Source: an uncultured Verrucomicrobia subdivision 3 bacterium
GTDB taxonomy: Bacteria > Verrucomicrobiota > Verrucomicrobiia > Limisphaerales > UBA11358
NCBI GenBank assembly: GCA_903872345.1
Contig: CAIQKM010000189.1
Location: forward strand, 1 to 45,358
Length of the DNA stretch: 45,358 bases
Reading direction: 5' to 3'
The notes beneath the pieces were generated by a model that made no database searches, was not told where the DNA came from, and saw only the letters and a list, made by a program, of their open reading frames with translations. The position numbers were made by a program, and so were the translations under genes. Positions within the stretch are counted from its first letter, which is position 1. Each line of letters begins with the position of its first letter. Below, one piece after another: positions 26,075 through 33,675 of this stretch.

Positions 26075-26458
26075 ATGGAATCGGAAACGCCATGCAAAAC
26101 AAAACAAACTAAATTTAGCTGGCTCAGGGTATTTGGGCTGGTCGTTGCGGTCATTGGCACATTACTGGCTATCGCCACCTTCGGTATTTCTACAACCCAT
26201 AAAAAGTCCCCACAAAATACATGTGACATGAATATCGAAGCCATCGAACAGGCCAAGCAGATGTGGGCGCTGGAAAACCAAAAGGGCACTAACGACACTC
26301 CCAGCGAAGCAGAACTCTCACGCCATCTCATGAACGGCATGTTCCCCACCTGCCCGTCCGGTGGCACCTACACGATCAACCCGAACAATGTTCGCACCAC
26401 ATGCTCGGTGCATACACAGGCAGTGACTCCCACGCGCGGCTCCATCCGGGCCGACTGA
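26075..26458 (+). CDS. Pseudopilin paralogue lacking the prepilin cleavage motif
   Basis: This 127-residue protein is a close copy of the upstream pseudopilin: MNIEAIEQAKQMW, LENxKGxNDT, FPTCPSGGTYTIN and NNVRxTCSVH are nearly identical, and DNA similarity is high there. The N-terminal helix is also homologous (VVAVIGTLLAIATFGIS). However, the cleavage motif GFTLVE is replaced by SWLRVF, losing both the glycine at -1 and the glutamate at +5. It should therefore stay as an uncleaved single-pass membrane protein. It may be a specialised partner or antagonist of the first copy, or a decaying duplicate; the frame is fully intact. The C-terminus extends a few residues further (PTRGSIRAD). Confidence 0.75.
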   Translation: MESETPCKTKQTKFSWLRVFGLVVAVIGTLLAIATFGISTTHKKSPQNTCDMNIEAIEQAKQMWALENQKGTNDTPSEAELSRHLMNGMFPTCPSGGTYTINPNNVRTTCSVHTQAVTPTRGSIRAD

Positions 26459-26502
26459 TTAACCGCTGGCCGGGCACCTGACGCTGACCATGGAAATTAA
26501 GC

Positions 26503-26618
26503 GTAGCGCAGCCGTCCCCGGCTGCGAGTTCACGCACCGTCTCGGTGCGTGTCCCCTGCTTGACAGCCTCTGGCGGCGAGACGCCGCCAGAACTCGCAGG
26601 CGCGGACGCCCGCGCTAC
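26503..26618. repeat. Branched (cloverleaf-like) structured repeat
   Basis: Nested perfect stems define the element: outer GTAGCGC/GCGCTAC (26503-26509 and 26612-26618), middle CTGCGAGTT/AACTCGCAG (26522-26530 and 26591-26599), and two internal hairpins, CACGCACCG/CGGTGCGTG (26531-26539 and 26543-26551) and TGGCGGCG/CGCCGCCA (26571-26578 and 26582-26589). Both hairpin loops are 3 bases. This is more organised than a simple terminator. Similar elements are, from memory, dispersed in related genomes. It interrupts the space between the second pseudopilin and hisB. Confidence 0.72.
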
Positions 26619-26640
26619 ACCGGCCATGTAACCTTTAATT

Positions 26641-26694
26641 CGGGGGCAATGTTTGGATTTGGCCCCCGCCCCCTGCGATTGCGCCTTTTTTTTT
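26641..26694 (+). terminator. Degenerate terminator with T9 tract
   Basis: TGCGATTGCGCC (26674-26685) followed by nine T matches the right arm of the terminator at 25980-25997. The matching left arm CGCAATCGCA is missing; instead CGGGGGC/GCCCCCG (26641-26647 and 26662-26668) form a stem upstream. This suggests the pseudopilin duplication included the terminator. Residual termination before hisB is possible. Confidence 0.45.
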
Positions 26695-26720
26695 GCCGGC
26701 CGTTCTGTTTTAATCTCCCC

Positions 26721-27383
26721 GTGAAATCGCGCAAAAGCAGCCTCAAACGGCACACCAAAGAAACCCGGATCTCCATCCGCCTGAACCTCGACGGCAAGGG
26801 CAAGGCCGACATCCGCACCGGCATCCCGTTTTTTGACCACATGCTCACCCTCTTCGCCAAGCACGCCACCGTGGATCTCACGCTGCACTGCGATGGCGAT
26901 TTGGAAGTGGACGCCCATCATACCGTGGAAGACTGCGGCATCGCCCTTGGCCAGGCCTTCGCCACCGCCCTCGGCGATAAGCGCGGCATCCGCCGCTACG
27001 GTCATGGTTTTGACCCGCGCAATCCTTTCACCGGCGAAGCCTACGTGCCCATGGATGAATGCCTCTGCCGCGCCGTGGTGGATTTCAGCGGTCGCGCCCA
27101 TCTGGCCTGGCGCGGTTTGAACGAACACGCGTATAAGAATATTTCCGCCAAGGAAAAAAATCAGGACATGTCCAGCACGTTCCGATTCGGTCTGGCCCGC
27201 GAATTTTTTCAGGGTTTTGCCAACGAAGCCCGCTGCAATCTGCACCTGGAACTGCTGTACGGCGACGAACCGCACCATATTGTGGAAGGCCTGTTCAAGT
27301 CGTTTGCCCGCGCCGTAGACGCCGCCCGTCAGCACGACCCGCGCATTGCCGGCGTACTCCCCAGCACCAAGGGTAAACTCTGA
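26721..27383 (+). CDS. hisB: Imidazoleglycerol-phosphate dehydratase
   Basis: HisB removes water from imidazoleglycerol phosphate to give imidazoleacetol phosphate, the sixth step of histidine synthesis. Metal and active-site motifs are intact: TGIPFFDHML (33-42), DAHHTVEDCGIALGQ (64-78), YVPMDE (108-113), GDEPHHIVEGLFKSFARA (181-198) and the end GVLPSTKGKL. GTG at 26721 gives 220 residues, about 20-25 longer than most single-function HisB proteins. The excess is two insertions: about 11 residues (HGFDPRNPFTGE, from 95) and about 12 in the 130-152 region. The frame upstream of the GTG runs through the structured repeat and is not coding. No other his genes are nearby. Confidence 0.93.
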   Translation: MKSRKSSLKRHTKETRISIRLNLDGKGKADIRTGIPFFDHMLTLFAKHATVDLTLHCDGDLEVDAHHTVEDCGIALGQAFATALGDKRGIRRYGHGFDPRNPFTGEAYVPMDECLCRAVVDFSGRAHLAWRGLNEHAYKNISAKEKNQDMSSTFRFGLAREFFQGFANEARCNLHLELLYGDEPHHIVEGLFKSFARAVDAARQHDPRIAGVLPSTKGKL

Positions 27384-27390
27384 AGCGGAT

Positions 27391-27524
27391 AAAACGCAAA
27401 GACGCTGAGAACGCCGAGTTGCGCAGAGAGATTAACTTGCTGCCGGCATAACTGGATGCAGGCAATTTTGAGTAGAAACGCAGTCCCTCTGCGTTTCTCC
27501 GGAACCTCTGCGACTCCGCGTTAA
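27391..27524. repeat. Degenerate inverted repeat of ACGCAGAG-type units
   Basis: Arms at 27391-27428 and 27487-27524 are imperfect reverse complements built of AACGC-xxAG-xCGC-xGAG units, related to 20662-20700. They fill the gap between the convergent hisB and zinc-ribbon genes and may act as a two-way terminator, although no long T-run is present. Confidence 0.5.
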
Positions 27525-27540
27525 TTCCGGAAATCCGAAC

Positions 27541-28269
27541 TCAGTCCGTGTGGACCAAATCCATGCCGCGGGTGAAGTAAAGGATGCGGCCGCAGTTGGG
27601 GCAGCAAACCAGTTCCATTTGGGCGCGGGCGCTGGATACATTTTGCGCGGGCAGTTTCATATGGCAGCCGCCGCACACGGAATGTTCCACCCCCACCACG
27701 ATGTTTTCGCCCTTGCTCTTGAGCAGGCGTTCGTAGCGGCTGCGGATCACTTCATCCACGGTGGAAATGAGGGTATTCCGTTCCGCGGTCAGGGCGGTCA
27801 ATTCCTGCTTTAAATTCGCTTCGCGCTGATCCAATTTGGTGATCTGGTCATCCAGCAGCTTCTTGGCGGCGGCGGCTTCGGTGGCGGCCACGGCCACGGC
27901 CTTCTGCGCGGCTTCCGTCTGCTCCATGAGCACAATTTCCTGGTCCTCAATCTTCACAATGGCTTCCTTGGCCATGTCAATTTCGTGGGTCAGCGCCTTG
28001 TATTCTTCGTTCTTGCGGGTTTGCAACTGCTGGTTGAGGTACTTTTCAATCTGGGTCTTCTTGCCATCCACCTCCAGCTCCAGTCGTTTGCGCTCGGCCT
28101 CAATCTGTTTCACCCGCAACTTGGCGGCTTCCCATTGCGATTGGGTGGAAGACGCCTTGGACCGCAAATTCTCACGGTCCGGAATGATTTGGGCAAGTTC
28201 TTGAGTTACCCGGAGAATTTTCCGGTCACGATCCTGGACAACGAGAAGCTTCTCGATAATTTCCTGCAT
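27541..28269 (-). CDS. Coiled-coil zinc-ribbon protein (C4-type, CT398-like)
   Basis: The 242-residue protein is almost entirely charged heptad-like helix from residue 1 to about 185, predicted as a long coiled coil. It ends in a C4 zinc ribbon: CGGCHMKLP and CCPNCGRILYF supply the paired CxxC knuckles. This is the architecture of the widespread CT398/YbjQ-like zinc-ribbon family, reported in other bacteria to contact flagellar, secretion or RNA-polymerase-related partners; the role here is unknown. ATG at 28269 is the only reasonable start. It is last in a minus-strand run after photolyase, with a 75-base gap. Confidence 0.85.
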   Translation of the reverse strand: MQEIIEKLLVVQDRDRKILRVTQELAQIIPDRENLRSKASSTQSQWEAAKLRVKQIEAERKRLELEVDGKKTQIEKYLNQQLQTRKNEEYKALTHEIDMAKEAIVKIEDQEIVLMEQTEAAQKAVAVAATEAAAAKKLLDDQITKLDQREANLKQELTALTAERNTLISTVDEVIRSRYERLLKSKGENIVVGVEHSVCGGCHMKLPAQNVSSARAQMELVCCPNCGRILYFTRGMDLVHTD

Positions 28270-28344
28270 GCTGGTGAGAGGCTAACCAGTGCGAGGCGGC
28301 AAGTCAATGCGGAGGCGCAACCAATTTGTGAGTTGTGCAGAATT

Positions 28345-29757
28345 TCAGGCCGCACCCGTTTTCACCGCCTTAAACATCGCCAAACATTTGCCCCGCTGCT
28401 CTTCGTGGAGCACCACGCGGGCCGGATATTTTGACCGGGCCAGCAGCAACGGGTTCTCCCAAGGCTGGTGGATGAGGTCATCGGCAAAACCGGCCAGTTC
28501 CGGCACCCATTGCCGGACAAATTTGCCTTCGGGGTCAAACTTTTCGCCCTGCGATACCGGGTTAAAGATGCGGAAATACGGGGCGGCATCCGTACCCGTG
28601 CCCGCGCTCCATTGCCAGCCGCCGTTATTGGCCGCCATGTCGCCATCCACCAGTTGCTTCATGAAATACCGTTCCCCCCATTGCCAATGGATGAGCAAAT
28701 CCTTGGTCAGAAACATGGCCACGATCATGCGCAGCCGATTATGCATGGTGCCGGTGGCATTCAGGCAGCGCATGGCGGCATCCACGATGGGATAGCCCGT
28801 GCGCCCCTCGCACCACGCGGCAAAATGCGCCTGATTGTCCGACCAGGCCAGCCGGTCGTATTCGGGACGAAATGCGCCCTTGGTCACATGCGGGAAATTG
28901 TGCAGGACTTGCAGATAAAATTCCCGCCAGATCAACTCGCTCTGGAACACATCGCAACCGGAAGCCTGGGCTGGCGTTGCCTGAGCGCGCGCCCGGTTCA
29001 GTTCGGCGAGGATGGTGCGAATGCCAATTGTACCCGCCCGCAAGTGAGGTGACAAACCAGAGGTGCCGTCCACAGCCGGGAAATTCCGGTTGGCACCGTA
29101 GTCATATACCGGGCCCGCCATGAAGCGGCGCAATAATTCCAAGGCGGCGCGTTCGCCGCCCGGCGGCACGGTTTGCGTGAGCGGCAAACCCACCTCATTG
29201 GGTGAGGCTGGCAGCGGATCGGATGGAAAAGAATGTCCCCTGCCTTCGCGCCTTCCGAGCCGGGGCTTGGCTGCGGGAATGGCGTGGGTTTTCCAAGCCC
29301 GCGAATACGGGGTAAACACCGTGAACGGCTTACCGGCCTGAGTGAGAACTTCCTGCTCCTCCCACACCACCGCATCTTTGAACAGCTCAAACCCGAACCC
29401 GGCCTGGAGCAGGATACCGGCGATCTGCTCATCCCGGCGCTGGGCATAGGGCTCATAACGCTTGTTGGCAAAAACCGCCTGCGCGCCAAATTCCGCGCAC
29501 AGTTTGGGCAGCAGGTCGGACGATTTGCCATTGCGCACCACCAGTGAATAGCCGAGTTCCGCCAGGTTTTTGCGCAGGGATTCGACGGATTGTAGCAGAA
29601 ACGCCAGCCGGGCGGCGCCCACATCCGGTCCGCTCCGGAAGGCGTCTTCGAAAATAAACAACGGGATGACGTGTTCCGCGCGCCGAACCGCTTCGGTCAG
29701 CGCGACATTATCGGAAACCCGGAGGTCCCGCCGGAACCAATGAATGACCGTTTTCAC
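28345..29757 (-). CDS. phrB: Deoxyribodipyrimidine photolyase (class I)
   Basis: This flavoenzyme uses blue/near-UV light to split pyrimidine dimers. The 470-residue protein has the N-terminal antenna domain (TVIHWFRRDLRVSDNVAL at 3-20) and the FAD domain. Conserved stretches include LIWREFYLQVLHNFPHV, GRTGYPIVDAAMRCLNATG, MHNRLRMIVAMFL and DMAANNGGWQWSAGTGTDAA, matching CPD photolyases of the cryptochrome/photolyase class. The start is GTG at 29757, directly before the first beta strand. It begins 7 bases after the stop of the small 84-residue gene and is probably in the same transcript. The antenna cofactor (folate or deazaflavin) cannot be told from the sequence by eye. Confidence 0.95.
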   Translation of the reverse strand: MKTVIHWFRRDLRVSDNVALTEAVRRAEHVIPLFIFEDAFRSGPDVGAARLAFLLQSVESLRKNLAELGYSLVVRNGKSSDLLPKLCAEFGAQAVFANKRYEPYAQRRDEQIAGILLQAGFGFELFKDAVVWEEQEVLTQAGKPFTVFTPYSRAWKTHAIPAAKPRLGRREGRGHSFPSDPLPASPNEVGLPLTQTVPPGGERAALELLRRFMAGPVYDYGANRNFPAVDGTSGLSPHLRAGTIGIRTILAELNRARAQATPAQASGCDVFQSELIWREFYLQVLHNFPHVTKGAFRPEYDRLAWSDNQAHFAAWCEGRTGYPIVDAAMRCLNATGTMHNRLRMIVAMFLTKDLLIHWQWGERYFMKQLVDGDMAANNGGWQWSAGTGTDAAPYFRIFNPVSQGEKFDPEGKFVRQWVPELAGFADDLIHQPWENPLLLARSKYPARVVLHEEQRGKCLAMFKAVKTGAA

Positions 29758-29764
29758 CCGGGCG

Positions 29765-30019
29765 TCAGGAGTTTTTCTTCAGTCCCACTTCCTGGGCGAT
29801 GTCGCTAAATTCCTCGTGGCTTACCGTTTCCAGTTGCTTGCCCCGCGCTTTGAGCTTTTCGTTGATCTTGATGGCTTTCTCCGTCATTTGCTCGTGCGTG
29901 TCCTGCGTGCCGCCGATCAGGGTAAAATTGTCGCCCTTGGTGATGCGCTTGTGGCCGTCGGAATCAAGTCCGAGCCCCAGCATCATCGCTTTGGTCTTCT
30001 TTTTGGCGTTCGACATCAT
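29765..30019 (-). CDS. Small conserved hypothetical protein
   Basis: The 84-residue protein is hydrophilic, lysine-rich and without membrane segments. The distinctive core is KGDNFTLIGGTQDTHEQMTE, followed by a predicted helix. I believe this sequence type recurs as an uncharacterised family in several phyla, but I know no function. Two ATGs lie side by side (30019 and 30016); AGG occurs shortly upstream. It is placed between the CbpA-like gene and photolyase, 7 bases before the latter, so translation is likely coupled. Confidence 0.8.
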   Translation of the reverse strand: MMSNAKKKTKAMMLGLGLDSDGHKRITKGDNFTLIGGTQDTHEQMTEKAIKINEKLKARGKQLETVSHEEFSDIAQEVGLKKNS

Positions 30020-30083
30020 CTGAACCTAAAAGCGAACTGGTGCCGGGTCAAATGAATCTGTGCCACCCGCGGCGATTTTTCAA

Positions 30084-31040
30084 TCAAGCCCGGGGATTGA
30101 AACGGGATTCCTGCGCCAGTTGCTCCCACAGTTTCTTTTCGGCGGCGTTGAGTTTGGCCGGAACCATGATCCGCACCACCACCAGCAAATCCCCATGAGC
30201 GCCGGCGCGTTGGATCAGCCCCCGGTTGCGCACGCGCAGCTTCTGCCCGCTTTGGGTGCCGGCGGGAATTTTGATGTTTACCGGGGCCTCCAGCGTGGGC
30301 ACGGCAATTTCCGCGCCCAGCGCGGCTTCCCACGGGGCCAGTTCCAGTTCGTGAATCAGATCATGCCCGTCCACGTCGAAATCCGGGTGTTTGGCAAAGC
30401 GCACCCGCAAATACAGGTCACCCGCCTCGCCGCCGCCGCTGCCGGTTTCACCCCGGCCGGCCAGCCGCAATTTCTGACCTTCGCTCACGCCCACCGGAAT
30501 GCGCACCTGATGCGTCTCGGTGTGATCCTCATGCCGCACGGTTACGGAACGGACGGATCCGCGCGTGGCTTCCTCAAGGGTGACCATGATGTCTCCCTCG
30601 ATGTCGCTCCCGCGCTCGGCCATATTCCGGCGGGGATCAAAGTGCGCCCCCGACCCAGCGCCGCGCATCCGGGAGCCGAACAGTTGCTCGAAAAAGTCGC
30701 TAAACCCGGTGCCGTCGAATTCAAAATTTGCGCCGCCACCGGACCCGCCCCGGAACGTCTGACCACCCGGATGACCGCCGTAGCCGGGCGGCGGACGGAA
30801 CTCGGCGCCGGACTTCCAATTCGCGCCCAGTTCGTCATATTTCTGGCGCTTGCCGGCATCGGAGAGCACCTCGTAAGCCTCGTTGATTTCCTTGAATTTC
30901 TCCTCGGCCTTCTTTTTGTCCTTGGCCACGTCGGGATGAAATTCCCGCGCCAGCTTGCGAAAAGCCTTCTTGATTTCAACATCGGTCGCCGTCCGGGGCA
31001 CTCCCAGACTCTGGTAATAATCTTTGTATTGCACGGCCAT
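30084..31040 (-). CDS. cbpA: CbpA-type DnaJ co-chaperone
   Basis: The 318-residue protein starts with a complete J domain (DYYQSLGVPRTATDVEIKKA, HPD at residues 35-37, KFKEINEAYEVLSD). A Gly/Phe-rich linker (about 85-130) and two C-terminal substrate-binding domains follow (IPVGVSEGQKLRLAGRGE, IKIPAGTQSGQKLRVRNRG). The cysteine zinc-finger region of true DnaJ is absent, which defines the CbpA/class II type. It would stimulate DnaK and deliver unfolded clients. It follows the Deg protease gene after 65 bases that contain a strong stem ending only 8 bases from the start codon, with no normal ribosome site. Confidence 0.92.
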   Translation of the reverse strand: MAVQYKDYYQSLGVPRTATDVEIKKAFRKLAREFHPDVAKDKKKAEEKFKEINEAYEVLSDAGKRQKYDELGANWKSGAEFRPPPGYGGHPGGQTFRGGSGGGANFEFDGTGFSDFFEQLFGSRMRGAGSGAHFDPRRNMAERGSDIEGDIMVTLEEATRGSVRSVTVRHEDHTETHQVRIPVGVSEGQKLRLAGRGETGSGGGEAGDLYLRVRFAKHPDFDVDGHDLIHELELAPWEAALGAEIAVPTLEAPVNIKIPAGTQSGQKLRVRNRGLIQRAGAHGDLLVVVRIMVPAKLNAAEKKLWEQLAQESRFNPRA

Positions 31041-31091
31041 AAAAAGAATTTGCCCGCCGGCGGCGATTTGTCAAAGCCGCAGACGGGCAAA
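31041..31091 (-). terminator. Stem and T-run between deg and cbpA genes
   Basis: On the minus strand, TTTGCCCG (31091-31084) and GCGGC (31080-31076) pair with GCCGC (31064-31060) and CGGGCAAA (31056-31049), then TTCTTTTT leads directly to the cbpA ATG at 31040. It has terminator form, but leaves no room for a separate cbpA promoter. It may be a leaky terminator or a translation-control stem. Confidence 0.55.
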
Positions 31092-31105
31092 GTGTGCGAA
31101 AATGA

Positions 31106-32626
31106 TTATTTGGTGTGCTTGGTGTTGTCCACCGAAAAGTATTTGGTGGCGGCAAAATTGCCTTCCCGATGCCAGACTTTCACCAGAATTCGCCGGCCTT
31201 TGGCCGCCTTGCAAACGGCGACCGCCTGCTCGGCATTCTTGATGGCCTGATGATTGATTTCCACCAGCACGTCATTCCGCTGAATGCCGGCATCGGCTGA
31301 GTTGGAATCGCCATTGACATCGGTCACGACGACGCCTTCCACATCATCGGGAATGCGCAACTGCTCCCGGGCTTGGGGGTCCAAATCCTGCACTGTCACG
31401 CCATCCAAGGCGTCGGTCATGGAACTGGTGCCCGCGTCATTGGCTCCGGTGTTTTCATTGTCCTGCGGGTTGGCGGCGGTCGGCAGTTGCGCCAGCGTCA
31501 CACTGATATTTTTCACCCGGCCGTTGCGGTAGAGCTTCACATTCACCACCGTGCCCGGCGAGTAATCCGACACCGTGAGCCGCAGTGCATGGGAATCATT
31601 GATCGGCTTGTCATTGATGGCCACGATGATGTCGCCCGGTTTGATCCCCGCCTTCTGCGCGGGCGTATTGGGCGAGATGTCGCCCACGAGGGCGCCGTTT
31701 TGATCCGGCAGGTTGAAGGCCTGCGCCAGATCCGCCGTGACATCCTGCGGCACGATGCCAAGGTAGCCGCGCGTCACTTTGCCGCCGCTGATCAGGCGTT
31801 CCATCACGCTGCGCGCCATGCTGATCGGCACGGCAAAGCCGATGCCCTGATTGCCGCCGCTGCGGCTGATGATGGCGGTGTTAATGCCCACCAGACGGCC
31901 TTGCACATCCACCAGCGCCCCGCCGGAGTTGCCGGGATTGATGGCGGCGTCCGTCTGGATGAAATTTTCGTAGCCGCTAAAACCGAAACCACTGCGCCCC
32001 AGCGCACTGACAATCCCCATGGTCACGGTCTGACCCACGCCAAACGGATTGCCAATGGCCAGCACCACGTCGCCGACTTCCAATTGATCGCTATCGGCCA
32101 GGGTAATGGCCGGCAGATCGTTCGCCTCAATTTTCAGCACCGCCACATCGGTGGCGGAGTCCTTGCCCACCACTTTGGCGGTGTATTCCTTTTTGTCGCC
32201 ATTGACGGCCACTTTGACCTCATCCGCCTCGGCCACCACATGGTTGGCGGTCAGGATGAAGCCGTCCGGCGACACAATGACGCCCGAGCCCAAGCTCTGC
32301 TCTTTGCGCGTGCGTTCCTGGTCGTCGCCCTGCAACTGGTTGCCAAAGAACTGGCGGAAGAAGGGATCGTTGAACAGCGGACTCATCCGGGACTGTTCGT
32401 GAACGATGCGGGTGGAGTAGATATTAACGACGCTGGGCTGCGCCTTTTTTACCACCGGGGCAAAGCTGGTGCCCATGCGGGCATCCCGGTTGACCGGTGT
32501 GTTATCGACATGAATGTCGGGCGCGTTTTCACGCGCCCAAACCCGATGATGAACCAGCACCACCAAAAGGAGGGCGCTGGCCAAGGCCGTCGAAAAACCA
32601 AAGACAGTTTTAAAGGTCAATTTCAT
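31106..32626 (-). CDS. degQ: Deg/HtrA family periplasmic serine protease
   Basis: The 506-residue protein has an N-terminal signal or anchor segment (TVFGFSTALASALLLVVLVH). The trypsin-like domain carries the triad in LTANHVV, ATDVAVLKI and NPGNSGGALV. Two PDZ domains follow (GYLGIVPQDVTADLAQAF, PAQKAGIKPGDIIVAINDKP; and the C-terminal SADAGIQRNDVLVEINHQ). This is the DegP/DegQ/MucD layout, a protease-chaperone for damaged envelope proteins. It lies 46 bases after the FKBP gene and upstream of cbpA, in a minus-strand protein-quality run. The linker between the PDZ domains is long and rich in Asn/Asp/Ser. degQ rather than degP is a loose label. Confidence 0.93.
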   Translation of the reverse strand: MKLTFKTVFGFSTALASALLLVVLVHHRVWARENAPDIHVDNTPVNRDARMGTSFAPVVKKAQPSVVNIYSTRIVHEQSRMSPLFNDPFFRQFFGNQLQGDDQERTRKEQSLGSGVIVSPDGFILTANHVVAEADEVKVAVNGDKKEYTAKVVGKDSATDVAVLKIEANDLPAITLADSDQLEVGDVVLAIGNPFGVGQTVTMGIVSALGRSGFGFSGYENFIQTDAAINPGNSGGALVDVQGRLVGINTAIISRSGGNQGIGFAVPISMARSVMERLISGGKVTRGYLGIVPQDVTADLAQAFNLPDQNGALVGDISPNTPAQKAGIKPGDIIVAINDKPINDSHALRLTVSDYSPGTVVNVKLYRNGRVKNISVTLAQLPTAANPQDNENTGANDAGTSSMTDALDGVTVQDLDPQAREQLRIPDDVEGVVVTDVNGDSNSADAGIQRNDVLVEINHQAIKNAEQAVAVCKAAKGRRILVKVWHREGNFAATKYFSVDNTKHTK

Positions 32627-32672
32627 ATGCTAAAATTGACATCCGGCGCGGACAAATGTTCAAACCGGAAGC

Positions 32673-33533
32673 TTATTGCTTCGCGGCTTTTTGGGCGTCG
32701 TCCTGCTTGATGACTTCAATCTTGGCGCCCTTCTTCATTTCTTCGGCGGAGGGAACCTTGATGATGTCGCTGGTCAGCGGAGCGGCCGGAGCCACGGCGG
32801 CGGGGGCCTGCGCGGGCTTGGTGCCCAGCAGTTCCACTTCAAAAATCAGCGTTGAGTTCGGCGGGATGCCGGCATTGCCCTGTTCGCCATAGGCGAGTTC
32901 GGCCGGCAGGAAGATTTTCCACTTGGAACCGACATTCATTTTTTCCAAGGCGGCCGTCCAGCCCGGAATTACGTGGTTGAGCACGAAGCTTGCCGGACCG
33001 CCGTGCTTGGCGGAACTGTCAAATTCGGTGCCGTCAATCAGCGTGCCGCGATAATTCACCGTCACCGTATCGGTGGCTGCGGGCACCGGGCCCGTGCCGT
33101 TGGTGATGACGACATATTGGAATTCGGCGGTGCCACCGGTCGGGGTCGCCACGGAGGCGGCCAGCACGCCCGGCTGATTGCGATTCGCGGCAAGGAAGGC
33201 GGCGCCCGCCGTCTTGTTCTTCACGCCCTGCTCGGCGCGCTTCTTTTGCATCGTCATGGCGAATTCCTTCTGGAACGCGCCCAGCACGTCATGCACCTGG
33301 GTTTCGGTCAGCAATTCCGGGCTGCCGTTCAGCACATCCTTGATGGCGCGCGTGACGAGCTCCGGATCCAGATCGAGTTCCTGCCGTTTGAAGCTGTGGC
33401 CAATGTTGAGGCCAATCGCGTAGCTGACGCGCGACTTCTCGTCGGCGAGAGAAGAAGTTTGGTTGGTCCCGTCGGCCCGGAGCGTGCCGGCCAGACCGAG
33501 AACGAGCGTGGAGGCAAAAATAATCTTTTTCAT
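32673..33533 (-). CDS. Exported FKBP-type peptidyl-prolyl isomerase
   Basis: The 286-residue protein has a signal peptide (MKKIIFASTLVLGLAGTLRA), an N-terminal helical dimerisation domain of the FkpA/Mip type (YAIGLNIGHSFKRQELDLDP, VLGAFQKEFA) and one FKBP domain (VTVNYRGTLIDGTEFDSS, VIPGWTAALEKMNVGSKWKI, LAYGEQGNAGIPPNSTLIFE). It would catalyse proline isomerisation in folding envelope proteins. Beyond the FKBP domain is an Ala/Pro-rich linker and about 25 charged residues with many lysines, an unusual tail. It is first in the minus-strand run FKBP-Deg-CbpA and divergent from the Prc-type protease gene, with 142 bases between. Confidence 0.93.
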   Translation of the reverse strand: MKKIIFASTLVLGLAGTLRADGTNQTSSLADEKSRVSYAIGLNIGHSFKRQELDLDPELVTRAIKDVLNGSPELLTETQVHDVLGAFQKEFAMTMQKKRAEQGVKNKTAGAAFLAANRNQPGVLAASVATPTGGTAEFQYVVITNGTGPVPAATDTVTVNYRGTLIDGTEFDSSAKHGGPASFVLNHVIPGWTAALEKMNVGSKWKIFLPAELAYGEQGNAGIPPNSTLIFEVELLGTKPAQAPAAVAPAAPLTSDIIKVPSAEEMKKGAKIEVIKQDDAQKAAKQ

Positions 33534-33675
33534 TTTGATGATGTCAGGCGGTAAAGATTAATGATTGCAGGACGAAAGGCAATCCGGTTTTGCGGGGAAA
33601 ATGCGCTGTCACCAAGCAATTTATTTCCCACGGTGAACAAAATAGGCTAGGTTGGGTCAAATTGTGCAACTGAAC

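Noticed and set aside
26490..26720. N-terminal extension of the hisB frame
   Set aside because: It runs through the branched repeat and the T9 tract; HisB homology begins after GTG 26721.
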